DNA of 64,000 nt. It comes from Monosiga brevicollis MX1 (taxonomy: Eukaryota; Opisthokonta; Choanoflagellata; Craspedida; Salpingoecidae). Both the position numbers and the translations under genes were made by a program. Shown here one piece after another: positions 50,817-63,450 of the stretch (position 1 is the first letter of the stretch; every line of letters starts with the position of its first letter). The notes beneath the pieces are model-generated. The model was not told the DNA's origin. It made no database searches and saw only the letters and a program-made list of their open reading frames with translations. Location: positions 429,244 through 493,243 of the forward strand of contig NW_001865044.1 of NCBI RefSeq assembly GCF_000002865.3. The letters are read 5' to 3'.

Positions 50817-51881
50817 AAGTAGAAACGATGAAACCGAACAGACGAACCAATTCCAATGTCTTGCCCTGAAGCGCCTTTTGTCTGTTACGTGATGGGTCAT
50901 GACTCTTCTCTTCAAAGTTCAAAGACAAGCAAGTCAACTCCATACACTCTGCACACGCATCCAAAGCAAGATTTGCCGCACGTGCGCAATCTCCCCTCCA
51001 AAAAAAAAAAAAAACTTGCAGAGCATCAGCAGTGATGTCTGACAAAAGAAGTCAGCAAGCAGGACTCCCGGCACAATCACATCCAAAGTCATTCTTAGCA
51101 GCGAGGTCAGAGCGAGGCACAGAGTGTAGAGTGTAGAGTGCAGCGTGCAGGGAGTACGAAGTTGTGGCCAAGGTCCATGCACAGCGGCAGTTGGCCACAT
51201 ACACTGGCAGCCTGCGCGCGACAGTTCCTCTGAACCCGCTACAAACGACACCCACATTATGCATCCTGACTTGATCAACATCTGTCCGCAGTCAGGACTG
51301 TATCGCAACCACTCCCCCTCTCCCACCCCCTACTGGCCTCCACTTGTTCTTCTGTCGCACGGGCCACAATTCTCTCTCTCTGCTCTCTCTTCTCTCTCTT
51401 CTCTCTCTTCTCTCTTGCTTCGCGCTCTTTGTGCGAGTGCACAAGTGCGTGCGCGTGTGTGCGAGTGCAAGCCCTCTCTGGCTTCCGTTGTGGTGATCTG
51501 CCCTCCAAGTCGACTCGCTACATAGTTTTCCCCTGGGCTCCACGTCGGCACATTATAGTCTTTTCCGGTGTGTCGCTCTGTTGCTCGCCAATCGGCCCGG
51601 CTCACTCGCGTCCATCCCTCTCTCCCGCACTCTATCCACCACCACCCCCATGCGACTGCCAGCAACAGCGGTTCCTAGCTTCAGAAGAAAATCCCACTCG
51701 ACCAATTTGCTGCAACCCGCTGCCCTATTGCAGTTCCAATAGCTCTGCCCTGGCATTGCGTTCCATCGTGGTCTTTTTTCTTGTGAGGGCAGAAGACTTC
51801 TTTCTTGACGCTCGTGTCGTGGTTGCTGCGCTGGAGACGTGGCAACCAAAAGGGCGTTTTCAGCGCAATTGACCGCCGACA
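50817..51881. promoter_or_regulatory. Upstream region of the receptor tyrosine kinase
   Basis: No gene was recognised. An A run lies at about 51000-51014 and a GAGTGTA-type repeat at about 51120-51140. A CT-rich microsatellite (51371-51416) sits about 470 bp upstream of the receptor ATG, on the coding strand. The stretch must contain the receptor's promoter and 5' UTR. Confidence 0.45.
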
Positions 51882-54800
51882 ATGGCGTTGCCGAGGCCCC
51901 ATCTATTATCGGGCCCGGCTTTATGCATCATGACCAGTGCATTGTTGCTGGCCAGCATCTCGCACGTCGCGGCAAACGCAAACTGCCCCGAAGGCCAAAT
52001 CTCAGTCTTCAAGTGCACAGCCTGCTCCGCTGGTGAGTTGACCCAATGCTGATTATGCACTGCTCCATCATGCTTGCAGGCTTGCGCTCTTTCTACCACA
52101 TTGACGCGGTCGCTTGCCTTTCCTGCTGCTGCAAGGCAAATATCATTCCCACGATGGTCTCTCCGGTTGGGACATTCTGTGGTACAACTCTTGTACCAAC
52201 TGCCCGGCCGGGAAAGCTCAGCCCAGCACTGGAGCAAAGGTGGGCCTCTTCTCTTGCAACCTCTGCCGTCAAGTCTACTTTTGCATATGCGGCTTCTTTC
52301 TCCTCGCATCGCTCTTTCTCCTACATTCGCCTTCACGCCGCTACGCGATCACCGATTGACACATCCGCACAGGAATGCTTTGACTGCGAAGCTGGCAAGA
52401 TTAGCGCTGGTGGTGCCACAAGCTGCACGGGTAACACTAAATCAAATCGCCATGCTACCCATTCGTACCAGGAGACGTGCATGTTCACTTTTTACTTTTT
52501 TGTTTGTGTCCTTCAGCCGTTGCACCAACACGCCCATTTGCTCACCATGGTCCCACCTTCTTTGATGTCATTAGAATGTGTTGCAGGCAAGTACGCCACC
52601 GGTGATGCCCAACAGTGCTTGGCATGTCCCGCCAACACCTACTCCACTGGCGGCACGGCTACCTGTGCCCTCTGTCCGGCCGGCAAGACCATTCGTGATA
52701 CCCAGGATGGTTGTGAGAGCTGCCCTGCTGGCACCCATGCTGCCTCCAGTGGTGGGACCTGCGTGCCCTGTGCCGCAGGTACCTATTCAGCAGCTGGTGC
52801 CACCACCTGTACACCCTGTGCCAAGGGATCCTACACTGCCCAACAAGGCAGTAGTGGTTGTGAGCTTTGCCCCGTGGGCAAAGCCGGTGGTGACGGCATC
52901 AACTGTGCCACTTGTGCGGACGGTTTTGTTGCCCCCGAGGTGGGCCTGGAAACATGCCTGGCCTGTGAGGCTGGGACCTCTTCGCAAAATGGTGCTGGGA
53001 TCACCTGCTCTGGTACGTTGAGACATGATATCCTCTGCGCACCACCCTTTCTACCACTTGACTCAGAGACTCTGCTTCCGTGAATTGCCTCCATGCATAG
53101 CTTGTGAAGCTGGCAAGTATGCCCCTGCTGGCTCTGCTACCTGCACCGAATGCACAGCGGGCACCGTCCAACCCTTGCCAGGCCAAGGCAGCTGTGTGGC
53201 CTGCGCGGCTGGCAAATACCAAGTCTACAAGGTTCCGTCTGAACACCGCTTCCAACAGTGCATTCAGCGAGGCAAAACTCTATCGAGCGCACCTCAAACT
53301 GACCCACATGCTTCTTGCCTGTCTCCCTGGTTTCAGGGCCAGTCTGCTTGCAACAAGCCGCGCGACTGTACCAAAGGCTATTACATTGCAGAAGACGTGA
53401 CAACCATCTCCAACCGTGTGTGCGATCCCTGCCCAGCTCAATACGAAACTACAGCCATCAACAGCGCCAGCTGCACTCCATGCAACGAGGGGTTTGAAAC
53501 CTCACCAGAAGGTGGCCAGGAATGCCGTGCCATCGAAGTGCCTCTTGAGTGCAATCCGGGTGCCTACTTGTCTCTCACTCCCGAACCTCTCTGCAAGAAT
53601 TGCACCGAGGGAACCTATTCGACGGCCGTAAACGCGGCCTCCTGCCAAGCCTGGACCATCTGCAACCCCGGGCAACAGGTCAAGTCAACAGCCCCAGGGT
53701 CCTCAGTAGCCGATCGGGAGTGCGTGGAGTGCCCGAGAGGTACCTTCTCGAATGTCACCAACACAGAAGGCTGTTACCCTTGCACTGTAACCCGCAATGA
53801 ATACCAAGACTCGGTACGACACCTTCTCATGGTCTTTTGATCTCACGCCCTGGCCCAAAAGTCGGCAGCGCTGCAAAGCATATTCCCTTATCTTTTCATG
53901 TGGGCGCTGCCACCCATCGATAGACGGGTGCTCAGGCGTGCAAGCCTGGGACCATCTGTCAACCAGGCCAGTTTGTTTTAAGCGAACTCAGCCCTCAGCA
54001 GAATCGTGTTTGTCGCACCTGTGCTCCGGGTGAATTCAGTGACTCGATCAACGCAGTACGTTTTTTGCAACCCAACCCGATATTGATGACTGAGTGCCAA
54101 GGGCTCCACGCCCACGCGAGGACTGCGTCGTTGTTCTCTGACATCTTCATCTTGACTCTGTCAGGTCTCGTGCCAGAGCATTCGCACCTGCAGTCCAGGG
54201 CAATATGTTCAGACGGCGGCAACCCCTACCACCGATGCCGTCTGCCAAGCATGTAGTAGCGGCAAATACTCGACAACGGTAGGCACAATGCCTCAGCGCA
54301 GAGCGACAGCTTCCGAGGCAGACCAAGGAGCCTGCCCGTGCCGTAGCTGCTCATTTCTGCCGGGCAGAGCCGTATCAACGCTCCAACGCTCATAATTCGC
54401 TTTGTGACTAATGGCAACCCGCTGAGGACATAGGCGAATGCCCTTTCTTGCAAGAGTCACACCTCCTGCGCTGCCGGTGCAATTGAGGTGCAAGCGCCCA
54501 ACGATGTCTCGGACCGCGAGTGCCAGACTTGTGTTCAAGGCGTGACGTTTGCCGACAAGGTCTGCTCAGCTGACTTGCCTTCTCAATCGGTCTGCTGCCG
54601 CTGAGCTGTGTTCGACCGCTTCATACCGACTATGTCTCACTCATACGTTTCCTCCAGGCATTGAACGAGTGCGTAGCCGTGACAGAGTGCAAGGCTGGTG
54701 AAGAGGAAATTGTTGGACCTTTGGCTTCCCGAGACCGGACATGCGCGCCTTGTGCCTCTGGCTTCTTCAAGAGCAACCCAGGTCAGTGAGTTGCGGTCAT

Positions 54801-57800
54801 TGAAGAGAAGGTCAAAGCTGTAGTTGCGAGGGCTTGGCCTGCCCCTTTTCTCACTTTTCACGTGCCACCTGCAACACGGGAACCCAGGCTCCGACTCCGC
54901 TTGCACGGCGGCTACAGAATGTCTCCCATTGGAAGTCGAAGTGGCTATGCCAACAGCGACCAGCAATCGCCAGTGCGCCGGTAGGCTATCTCACTTCTCC
55001 ACTTGCCTAGTGTGTTTGAGCAATCCCTTGAGCTTGCTCACTGTCGACTCTTGGCTTTCAGAGCGCAACTATTGCATTGATGGTGCTTTGGATAATTCGA
55101 CAACAAGTTGTGCGTGTCCCTGGAGCGAGTGCAGCTTTTGCCAGCTGCAGAACGGACGCAGCGATGTTTTACTGGCTCGAGTACGCACTTGACGCCTTTT
55201 GCTTGCTCTATCTCTCTTTCTCTCTCTCTCTTCCTTCGTTCCTAGCGTTCGCGTGCGTGTGGCCTCATCCGTATTTGAAACTTCAACAGGTGGAGCAAGA
55301 CCCACCAAGCTTGACGGTCCGCGCTTGCCAGCTGGTTCCTGATCCCGGCAGCGATGTTGTGGCTCAATGCCGGGACCAATGCTTTGACGTGTCGGGCTGT
55401 GACAGCTTTCTGGTCTATAACAACGGTGATTGCTGCTTGCGTCAGTCGCCTGACCTCACCCGATTTGGCAAGAGCGTTGAGGGCGCCAACTTCTACCAAC
55501 TGGGCACGTGCTCCAATTGTCGCACGGGCTACATTGTCGGCGCCGATGACCGCAGCTGCGAGCGTACGTGGTGCTTGATTCTTGTCCTCACGTTCTTTTG
55601 CTTTTTCCTGCTGAAAAGCGGTATCCTTCTTCACGCTCACTACCCTGCGCTATAGTTGAGACAAAGCCACCTGTATTTCAGGACTTTCAAACCGAGTTTT
55701 TGATTCCATACTCCTTGACACCCGGCGCTGCGGTGAGCCTTTGTTTCCCCAAGTCCTTTGTGCTTTCCTGGTCCCACCCTTCAGCTGCCTGCCTGCAGAA
55801 CTCACCCACTGCTAAATCGATGACATTTTGACCCGTGTGGCCGACGTTGGGGTTTTCTTATCTTTTTGCTCCTAGTTGGTGACGGCGGTTGCCGATGCTG
55901 GAACCGTGACGGTGCGAAACTTGTCCTTCAGCATTGATAACGCGGGTCAAGGTGCATATGCTTCATTCGCAGTAGATCCCACCACGGGCGTCCTGTACCT
56001 CAACCAGTCGCTCGAGTCGGATGAAACGGCCATCTTCTCCCTGCGTGGTCTGTCTTGTCGCTAACCCTTGAATGTATCAGAGACGTGGCTATCAACAGCT
56101 CTGGCTCGAGGTTGGCACTACACTCATGGCAACTTGACTCCTGTCCCTCGGTGCGGTATTAGTGACGGATGACCAACCTTCGTGCATGTACTTGGAGCAG
56201 GGCCAAGTGGTCATGGCCGAGACGGGTTGCTCGGCTGTGGTTACCATTACAGTTGCCATATTCAACTTTGTCAACGTCCCACAAGACTACAACAGCTATC
56301 TGGACCCAGACGAGACGGAGGTCCGCATATCGTGGACGGCCCCTAAAATGCCCTCCGCGTTTGTGAACCGCGTCAACGTGACCAACAATCTCGGTGAGCT
56401 GCAACTTGATCGGATTGCGCGGTCGTCAAAAAAAGGGTGCAGCCCTGTCCAATCATACTCAACGCCGTGCTCTTGTCTCAAATAGGGGTCTCATCGCCGT
56501 CATACGATTTCCCGTTGGGTCTGACAAGAGTGGTCTACACGACCGACATCCTTGATGGCAATGCGAGTTTGACGTGGAGCTTTGAGGTCTATGTGGAGAC
56601 GGGCTTTGAACTCACCATTTCCACGCTAGGATATCTGCCCTATGTCAATGGCAGCTACGTCTTCATCATGGACACTAGCAGCATTGGTGGTGGTGGTCTA
56701 ACCGTGCCCCGTTTTGAAGGGACCGTCATTGGACGCCGCTTTGCATTGGGAATCGTCAGCCCCGAGGACCAACCGTTCACCCTGAGCCTTGGGGATGGCG
56801 ATCGAGCTATGCTTGTCATTGACCTCACCTGGTGTGCCTCGGGCGGTTACAATGAATCACTCCACGTCCCCGCCCCTCTCGAGGTGGGTGGCATTTTTTT
56901 TTTTTTTTTGTTGTTGTTGTTGTTGCAGAAAAGGCCACGGCTCCAAGTGCGCAAATGCTCGATGCGCTCACCTTTTTTGGCGGACTCCTTTTGGCTCTTC
57001 CCTATACCTTGCGTGTTTGCAATGGTGCTGTCAATCAGGCCAACGTCAAAGGCCTCGTCATTTCAGACACAGGGTCTGGTTTTGAGGAGGGCGGTCGATG
57101 CTTTCGTATGGCCGCACGCTCCGAGCCGGTGTTCGAATCCATCTCTTTTGCTTCCATCAACATGATCCTGGACTCAGAGAACCCTCTGCGGCGCCGCCGT
57201 GACGAATCCATGAGGTGTGCTCATGCAATTGTTCAATGCTCTCGGCCCGTCGCTTGGTGTCCCGGCTGCTTCTTCTTCCAGTCTAACACCGCTGGAGGCA
57301 ACGCTGGGTGTGAGCACGCACATGTCAAGTCTCCGTTGTCTAACTGCCATCGCCCGCCACGGTACTAGTCGGCAATACGTGCCCATCGCCGGATCATCGC
57401 TGTATGTGATGGTCGAACAACCTAATGGCCGCACCTCTAGTACGTGGTGGTCTGGTACAAATGCGGATTTGAGTCATTTGGACGAGCATCATAACCCTTG
57501 TCAACCTCAAAGCAAAGCGTCTCTGATAACTTGGTTCTGCTTGGTTTCGTTTTGTTTGTCTTTTGCAAACAGCTGTGCCCATGACGCTGGCGGATACCAT
57601 TGCCCCGAGCTTTGGTTCGACCTGCCCCTCGGACATGCAAGTAGCGCTGCCTTTTGGCACTCTGGAAATGCCTGTCTTTTGGAACGAGCCCGTTGAGACG
57701 GACAATGTTGCTGTTGAGTCTGTCACGTCCAATTATGCACCGGGCGACACGTTCAGCATTCTCAACTCGCCGTATGCCATCAAATATACTGTTCGTGACA

Positions 57801-60800
57801 CGAGTGGTCTCATGGGCACTTGTCGGTTTGCCCTTGCCTTGACTTATGAGGCCAACGCCGTCGAGGTGACGGCGACCATGACGTATGCATCCAACTTGGA
57901 GAGCCGCTTCTCGTATGAGCGGGTCGCTGCGGTGGGCTTGGCCCCGGCTGCCATCAAGTACAGCTTTCTTGATAGTTTTCCTAGCTTGTTTTACGACTTT
58001 GCCAACTCGACGCGCTTCGTCTTGAATTTGGATACCGCGACCAGCTTGGATCAGGTTTACGTGCGCCCCAGTGAGGGATCTGAATACTTGTTGTTGACTT
58101 TTGACATCTTGTATGTGCCTGCGGACCAGCTCGGTGAGATCAGCGAGCCCGTCGCCGACGACGACGTCCAGGTCGAACTTCACATCGAGGGCTACGATGA
58201 CGCGGGTCAAAACAAAAGCCTGACTGCTCTTCCACCGGACATGGTCTTCCACAATGCAGAAGCCACCGTTGATCCTGCTTCGGGTGTGTTGAGAGTGTCG
58301 GCTACCTCACCCACCTTTCAACGGGGCTTCCGCTTTACCTCGATGCAGCTCGTTCTCAACTACCCACAAGGGCGCCCTGGCGAGAACTCGCAGACGCTGG
58401 TGGCATCAGCCAACTCTTTTGTAGGCGTGCGCGTGGTGTCACCACTGCACGATGCTCCTACCGCTGTGACGCTCGACGACCGTCCACGCGTTCTAATTGC
58501 TGATGCCATGCCGCCATCCGTTGAGTTTTGCCCAGACGACATCAACGTGACCGTCCCCTTTGACTCGAACGTCGCCAATGTCACTTGGACCCGGCCCGTG
58601 TTCAATGACCTGCGAGGGGTGGTGCGCTCTGGGGGGCCTGATCAGGCAGCGAGCCTGTTTTCACTCCTGGCACCCGGTGCGATGCCATCAGAGGTGCTGT
58701 ACTGGGCCGAGGATTTGGCAGGAAATCGAGCCGAGTGCCGCTTTATCGTGCGAGTGCGCGATACCACGGCGCCGACCGCTGTGCTTCGACCAGCCTTGGA
58801 CCTCCAACTTCCTGCCAACGGCAGCACGGTGACTTTGCTGCCCACTGCCTGGCACCCGACGAACATTGATGACAACTCGGGTCGGGGTGTTGTTTTTCTG
58901 TCTCCGCCCGCGAATGCCACCCTCACTTTTGGAGTCGGGGCCAATCAAAGTCAGAGCTTGGTGTTGACCGATGTGTATGGCAACCAGCTCGTAGGCGAGC
59001 TTCGCGTGACCGTTGAGGATGTCACCCCGCCCACTGTAGTTTGTCCAGCGCTCAACGAGGTGCTGAGCCGTGAGTCCGGTGCGGGTGCAAACGTTACCTT
59101 CGACGTGCGTGACCCTGTGGACAATGATGGCATTGCCTGGTGGAACGTGTCGCGTGCCAGCGGCAGCTTTTTTGACGTGGGCACCACCGCTGTGGTGGTG
59201 CGAGCAGCAGACAAATCGGGCAATGTAGCCAATTGCACGTTTGCTGTGTCGGTAGTGCGCTCGCCCAGCGGCGACAACAATAGCACCGTGGTGACGGCCA
59301 GCGCCAATGCCGCGAGCACGACCCTGCTTGCCGGGGCCGCGGCAGGTGGGGCTGCTTTGCTGATCCTAGCCACGGTTCTCATGGCATTGTTGCTGCGCGC
59401 CCGTCGTCGCTCACGCCAGCCACAAAATTGGGGAGACATATTTGCCATGATCGATCAGCTACGAAATCTGAGTGAGGACGAGGTGGTGGTGCCACGCGAG
59501 CTGGCTCGTCCGGCCGTCACTCTGCTGGATGAACTTGGTAAAGGAGCTTTCGGCGTCGTCTACAAGGGTCTCATGCGGGAGGGTGGAGGCATTCCGGACT
59601 ACCTGGTGGCAGTCAAGTCGCTGCATGCCACCAGTTCGGCATCAGACCGATCTGAGCTCTTGGAAGAAGCTGCTGTGATGGCCCAATTTCGGCATGAGAA
59701 CGTGGTGCAACTGGTGGGGGTGGTGACTGTGGGCAAGCCGGTCCTGGTGGTGCTGGAGTTTTTAGAGTACGGCGCGCTCAAGTCGTACGTGGAGAAGAAC
59801 GATCTGCCCGAGGTCACCAAGGTCCTGTTTGCGGGCGACATAGCCGCGGGCCTGCGCCACGTGATCAGCAAGGGGTTTGTTCATCGCGACGTGGCGGCAC
59901 GCAACGTTCTGGTGTCCTCGACGAAGCGCTGCAAAATTGCTGATTTTGGCATGGCACGCGAGAGTGAGTGCGAAGATGAAGGCGGGGCTGCGTATTACCG
60001 TTCGCGGGGCGGTCAACTGCCCGTGCGCTGGTCATCTCCTGAAGCGTTGGACGAGCGCAAATTTACAGAGAAGTCCGACGTGTGGAGCTTTGGCGTCACG
60101 CTGCACGAACTGTGGAACCGAGCACAGATTCCCTACGGCGATTGGCACAACCAGAGAGTCTGGGTGGAGATTAGCGCTGGACATCGGCTGGCTCAGCCGC
60201 TTGACTGCGACGATGAAACCTACGCAATGATGCTGCGGTGTTGGCTCGTCGACCCTAGCGCGCGCCCCACGTTTGAGGAACTGGAGCACTGGTTTCGGGA
60301 ACGGCATGCAAATTTGACCGGAATCGACTGGGGCGAGTCGGAAGATTACTTGTCTGTGGCCTCGGACGACGGTACGATTAAGCCAAGCAACAGTCAGACG
60401 CTGCTGGGTAAGGCCCAAGGCCTGCTTCGGCGCCTGAGCGGCAAAGCAAGCTCAGGCTCGCCGTCACGGCGCACATCGCAAGCCAAGGGCGTGACACCCC
60501 TGGGAGATGCCGCGTTGTATGATCTAGGAGAAGAAGGGGTCATGGATGGAGCTGATGATTCCCAGGATGTGACGGGCGCCATGCGCGAGACGGACCCTGA
60601 TCGCTTGTATGACCTGGGTGGAGATGCTAGCACGCCGGCGACAGTGAGCCAGGTGCACTCGGACACCTCGGGGGAGAGGCTCCAAACCATGGCACCAGCT
60701 GAGCGAGGAGCGGACCCAGATCGGCTGTACGACATGGGTGGCGCTGCGCTAGAGCAAGCTCCGGTGGTGATGCCAGGGCAGACTGTCCATGATGATGACG

Positions 60801-61442
60801 ATGATGATGATGATGATGATGATGGGTTTTTCGGATTTGAAGAGCCCGCCACGAGCTTGCTTTCTGCAAATGCGGTGATGAGCGAGTCAAGCCCCCCGGA
60901 GGCCTTGGAGGCGACGGCTGGCGCTCGCGACAAAGAGGATGAGCACTACAGGGCCAACACTGCTGCGGAGGACGACGGCATGTATGGCAACGTGGACACG
61001 TCAGCGCCAGCGACTTGGGTACTTCCAGCGGATGACGCTCGCAATGACATGCCCACGGCCGCTGACATAGGACGACGCGTCCAAGTGGCTGGCTATGCGG
61101 TGCCTGGATATCTACGCTTTGTGGGCCGGCACCATGTGAAACAAGGGGCTCGCTGCGGCATCGAATTAGACGCACCGATTGGCAAGAACAATGGCACCAT
61201 CGAGGTATGTAAATGAATCGCCCAACGCAGGCCTTGCCTTGGGTGCGAAACACCTGCGGTTGTGCCCAAAATTATTTTAGTTGCACCTCTGGCACATACC
61301 CGCACCGAGATGCCCATGGCGCTTGCTCATCGTGAATGTGTTGCACTGTAACGAATCTCTGGGCTAGGGCCACACCTATTTCTCCTGTCCAGATCAATGT
61401 GGCGTGCTGGTCGTGCCACACAAAGTGACGCTGCTCCAGTAG
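51882..61442 (+). CDS. Receptor tyrosine kinase with Cys-rich and HYR ectodomain and a C-terminal CAP-Gly domain
   Basis: The start (51882) opens a signal-peptide exon (hydrophobic MTSALLLASISHVAA). Then come many exons of GCC2/GCC3- or TNFR-like Cys repeats (for example ACEAGKYAPAGSATCTEC), a PAN/apple-like Cys domain (CRDQCFDVSGCDSFLVYNNGDCC) and beta-rich segments. The large exon 57572-61209 holds HYR-type repeats (PPSVEFCPDDINVTVP; PPTVVCPALNEVL), one membrane span (TLLAGAAAGGAALLILATVL) with basic stop-transfer, and a tyrosine kinase. The kinase shows GKGAFGVVYKG, VAVKSL, HRDVAARN, DFG, PVRWSSPEAL and KSDVWSFGVTLHELW. The tail has repeated DPDRLYD(L/M)GG motifs, YGNV, a poly-Asp run, then a CAP-Gly domain (FVGRHHVKQGARCGIELDAP, GKNNG). 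The last exon (from 61366, stop 61440-61442) completes it with GHTYFSCPDQCGVLV. Confidence 0.9.
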
Positions 61443-62106
61443 GGAATAACGTGCTTTGAGGGTGAGTTGGCCAATGGGGCTGGAATGGTCCAGCAAGTGG
61501 CAAGCGCGACTCGAGCCACATCCAATGTGGCTGTGGCTATGGCTGTTGAATGACCACTAAGCTAGCCAGACGAATGAGTCACACTGTGCCGAGGCTTGCA
61601 CATGGGACGACAAGCGGTCCTATGGATTGTTATCTTAGGCCAGGCTGAATTGAATTCGAGTGACACGTCTGATTGGTGGTGTTTAAAGTGTCAATTATTC
61701 TTTTGCGCTTTTCAAATTCGAAAAAAGCGCTTCAGTCACGGGGGTGCGTTCGGTGTAAGACAAGCCGAATTGCCCCATACATGCATACACACTGGTGCAT
61801 ACTAGAAATACCTCTCAAAATAACACGAAACGAACAAGCACGGAAGAGACAAATATAAATGTCAAGTCTCGCACCGGACGTACAAACTACAGGTTCAACC
61901 TATCCGCGAGCTAGGCAAGCAGGATTTTAAAAATGATGGGTCGTCGTAACTCCAATGAAGAAAAGTGGGAACGCTGTTCCAAAACACATTTAGAGAAACA
62001 GGCAACGCGTGCACACATGCAGAGAAAACTTGAGTCTAGCCGATTCTGCATACACGACACATGGGGCGTCACAGACGCTCGCAAACAGACGGAAGGGACG
62101 CAGATA
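61443..62106. other. Intergenic region between convergent receptor kinase and phosphatase
   Basis: No gene was recognised in either strand; only short frames without motifs are present. It should contain both 3' UTRs. Confidence 0.4.
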
Positions 62107-63450
62107 CTAGTGCCCTTCGACAAACATAAACTGGGGCGGAGCCAACTGATTGGCAGAGCAGGGGGCGGACCCCGCTGTGGAACCACACCGCTCGAGAACG
62201 AGGGAAGAGTTGGACGAGTTGTGGGATTGTGGTGATGAAGAGACGGCCGAGCCGCGGGGTGGAGCCAGATGAGTGGGGTCAAAGTGTTGGGTCAAGGCAG
62301 TGGTGTCCACGGAAAGGCGGCCGTCGTTGCGTTGCTGCTCCATGGTGAGCAGAACGCCCAAAAACGCGAGGTTGGGCGAGACCACCTGGCGCAGCGCCTG
62401 CAGGTGGCTGATGGACGTTTCCATGGACATGTTGTGGTAGAGAATGAGGTAAGCGGCAACCATGGTTGGGGACCGCGAGACGCCAGCGGCGCAGTGCACC
62501 AAGACGCGTCCACCAGCGCTGACGGCTTCGTGGATAAACTGGGCGCCGCGCAAGAAGCTGGGCAAGACCTCAAACTCCGAGCTGAAGGTGTCGGAGATGG
62601 GAAGATGAAGCTGTTCAATGCTCATGGGCACCTCGGGGCAGTCTTCCAAGGCACTGAGGACGTGGGTGATGCCAGTACGGGTGAGCAGGTCACGATCCGT
62701 GGCGTCGTGGACGCAACCAATGTAGATGGAGCCTTGCCAGACGTCGCTGAGGGATGATTCGACGGCCGAGGGATGGCCCTCACGAAAGCGAGAGCAACAG
62801 AGGCCGTGGCGGGCGGCCGTGGGCACGGGTGGAGCTGAGGCCGGCGGCAGGGTGTCAAGGGAGAGGTGGGGGTTGATGCCAACCAAGCTCAAGCGCCGGC
62901 TGCCTTGGCGGCCACGTCGGGCTTGAAGACCCGAGGAGATGGGGGGCATGTCGCCAAAGGGCTTGGGGGGCTGTGAATCCGAGGTGGTAGAGACGGTTTT
63001 TGGTGGTGGAGCAAAGCTCGGGGCGGCAAAGGCGTTTGATTTGGGGGAGACCTTGATGAGATGGCTCGCATCGTCGACGGCGGCAAAGGAAGGGAAACCA
63101 CCCTGAAGGTAGTAGCAGACGACGTGACCCCCAACGGCTGCAACGACGGCGTCAAAAACGCTTTGGTCATTCGCAGCGTCACCGGCACCAATCAGCACGA
63201 TGGCCGTAATCTGTTCCAGGTCTGGCGCCGAGTCGTTGGCATCAAGACGCAGGGCGGCGCTGAGTGGGACCTTGCCCTGGCCAAGGCGACGCATCATGAG
63301 GGGGGCGGTGATCATGTTGATGGAGGAGATGATGTGATGGCGGGCAAACTGGGACGGGTGGCGCGTGTCAAGCAAAAGGGTAGCATGTGCGGGGCTGTAG
63401 GCCTCGAGCATGGAGGCCAAGCGCTCGGCAGAGAGGGGCGTGGGTGACAT
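62107..63450 (-). CDS. MAP-kinase-phosphatase-like protein (rhodanese + dual-specificity phosphatase)
   Basis: This is an intronless frame of 447 residues from the ATG at 63450 (MSPTPLSAERLASM); an in-frame ATG at 63597 is the alternative. The N-terminal rhodanese/CDC25-homology domain shows TLLLDTRHPSQFARHHI and YYLQGGFPSF. A Pro/Ser-rich linker with a basic cluster (LQARRGRQGSRRL) follows and may be a MAPK-docking site. The DSP domain begins IYIGCVHDATDRDLL and has the signature VHCAAGVSRSPTMVAAYL, with the catalytic Cys and Arg intact and an upstream Asp in PISDTFSSEF as the likely general acid. It dephosphorylates Tyr and Thr in MAP kinases if typical of the family. A Ser/Asn-rich tail ends the protein. 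Confidence 0.9.
   Translation of the reverse strand: MSPTPLSAERLASMLEAYSPAHATLLLDTRHPSQFARHHIISSINMITAPLMMRRLGQGKVPLSAALRLDANDSAPDLEQITAIVLIGAGDAANDQSVFDAVVAAVGGHVVCYYLQGGFPSFAAVDDASHLIKVSPKSNAFAAPSFAPPPKTVSTTSDSQPPKPFGDMPPISSGLQARRGRQGSRRLSLVGINPHLSLDTLPPASAPPVPTAARHGLCCSRFREGHPSAVESSLSDVWQGSIYIGCVHDATDRDLLTRTGITHVLSALEDCPEVPMSIEQLHLPISDTFSSEFEVLPSFLRGAQFIHEAVSAGGRVLVHCAAGVSRSPTMVAAYLILYHNMSMETSISHLQALRQVVSPNLAFLGVLLTMEQQRNDGRLSVDTTALTQHFDPTHLAPPRGSAVSSSPQSHNSSNSSLVLERCGSTAGSAPCSANQLAPPQFMFVEGH

Noticed and set aside
57437-58252. 271-codon minus-strand frame
   Set aside because: It is the antisense shadow of the receptor kinase's large exon, where family motifs fit only the plus strand.
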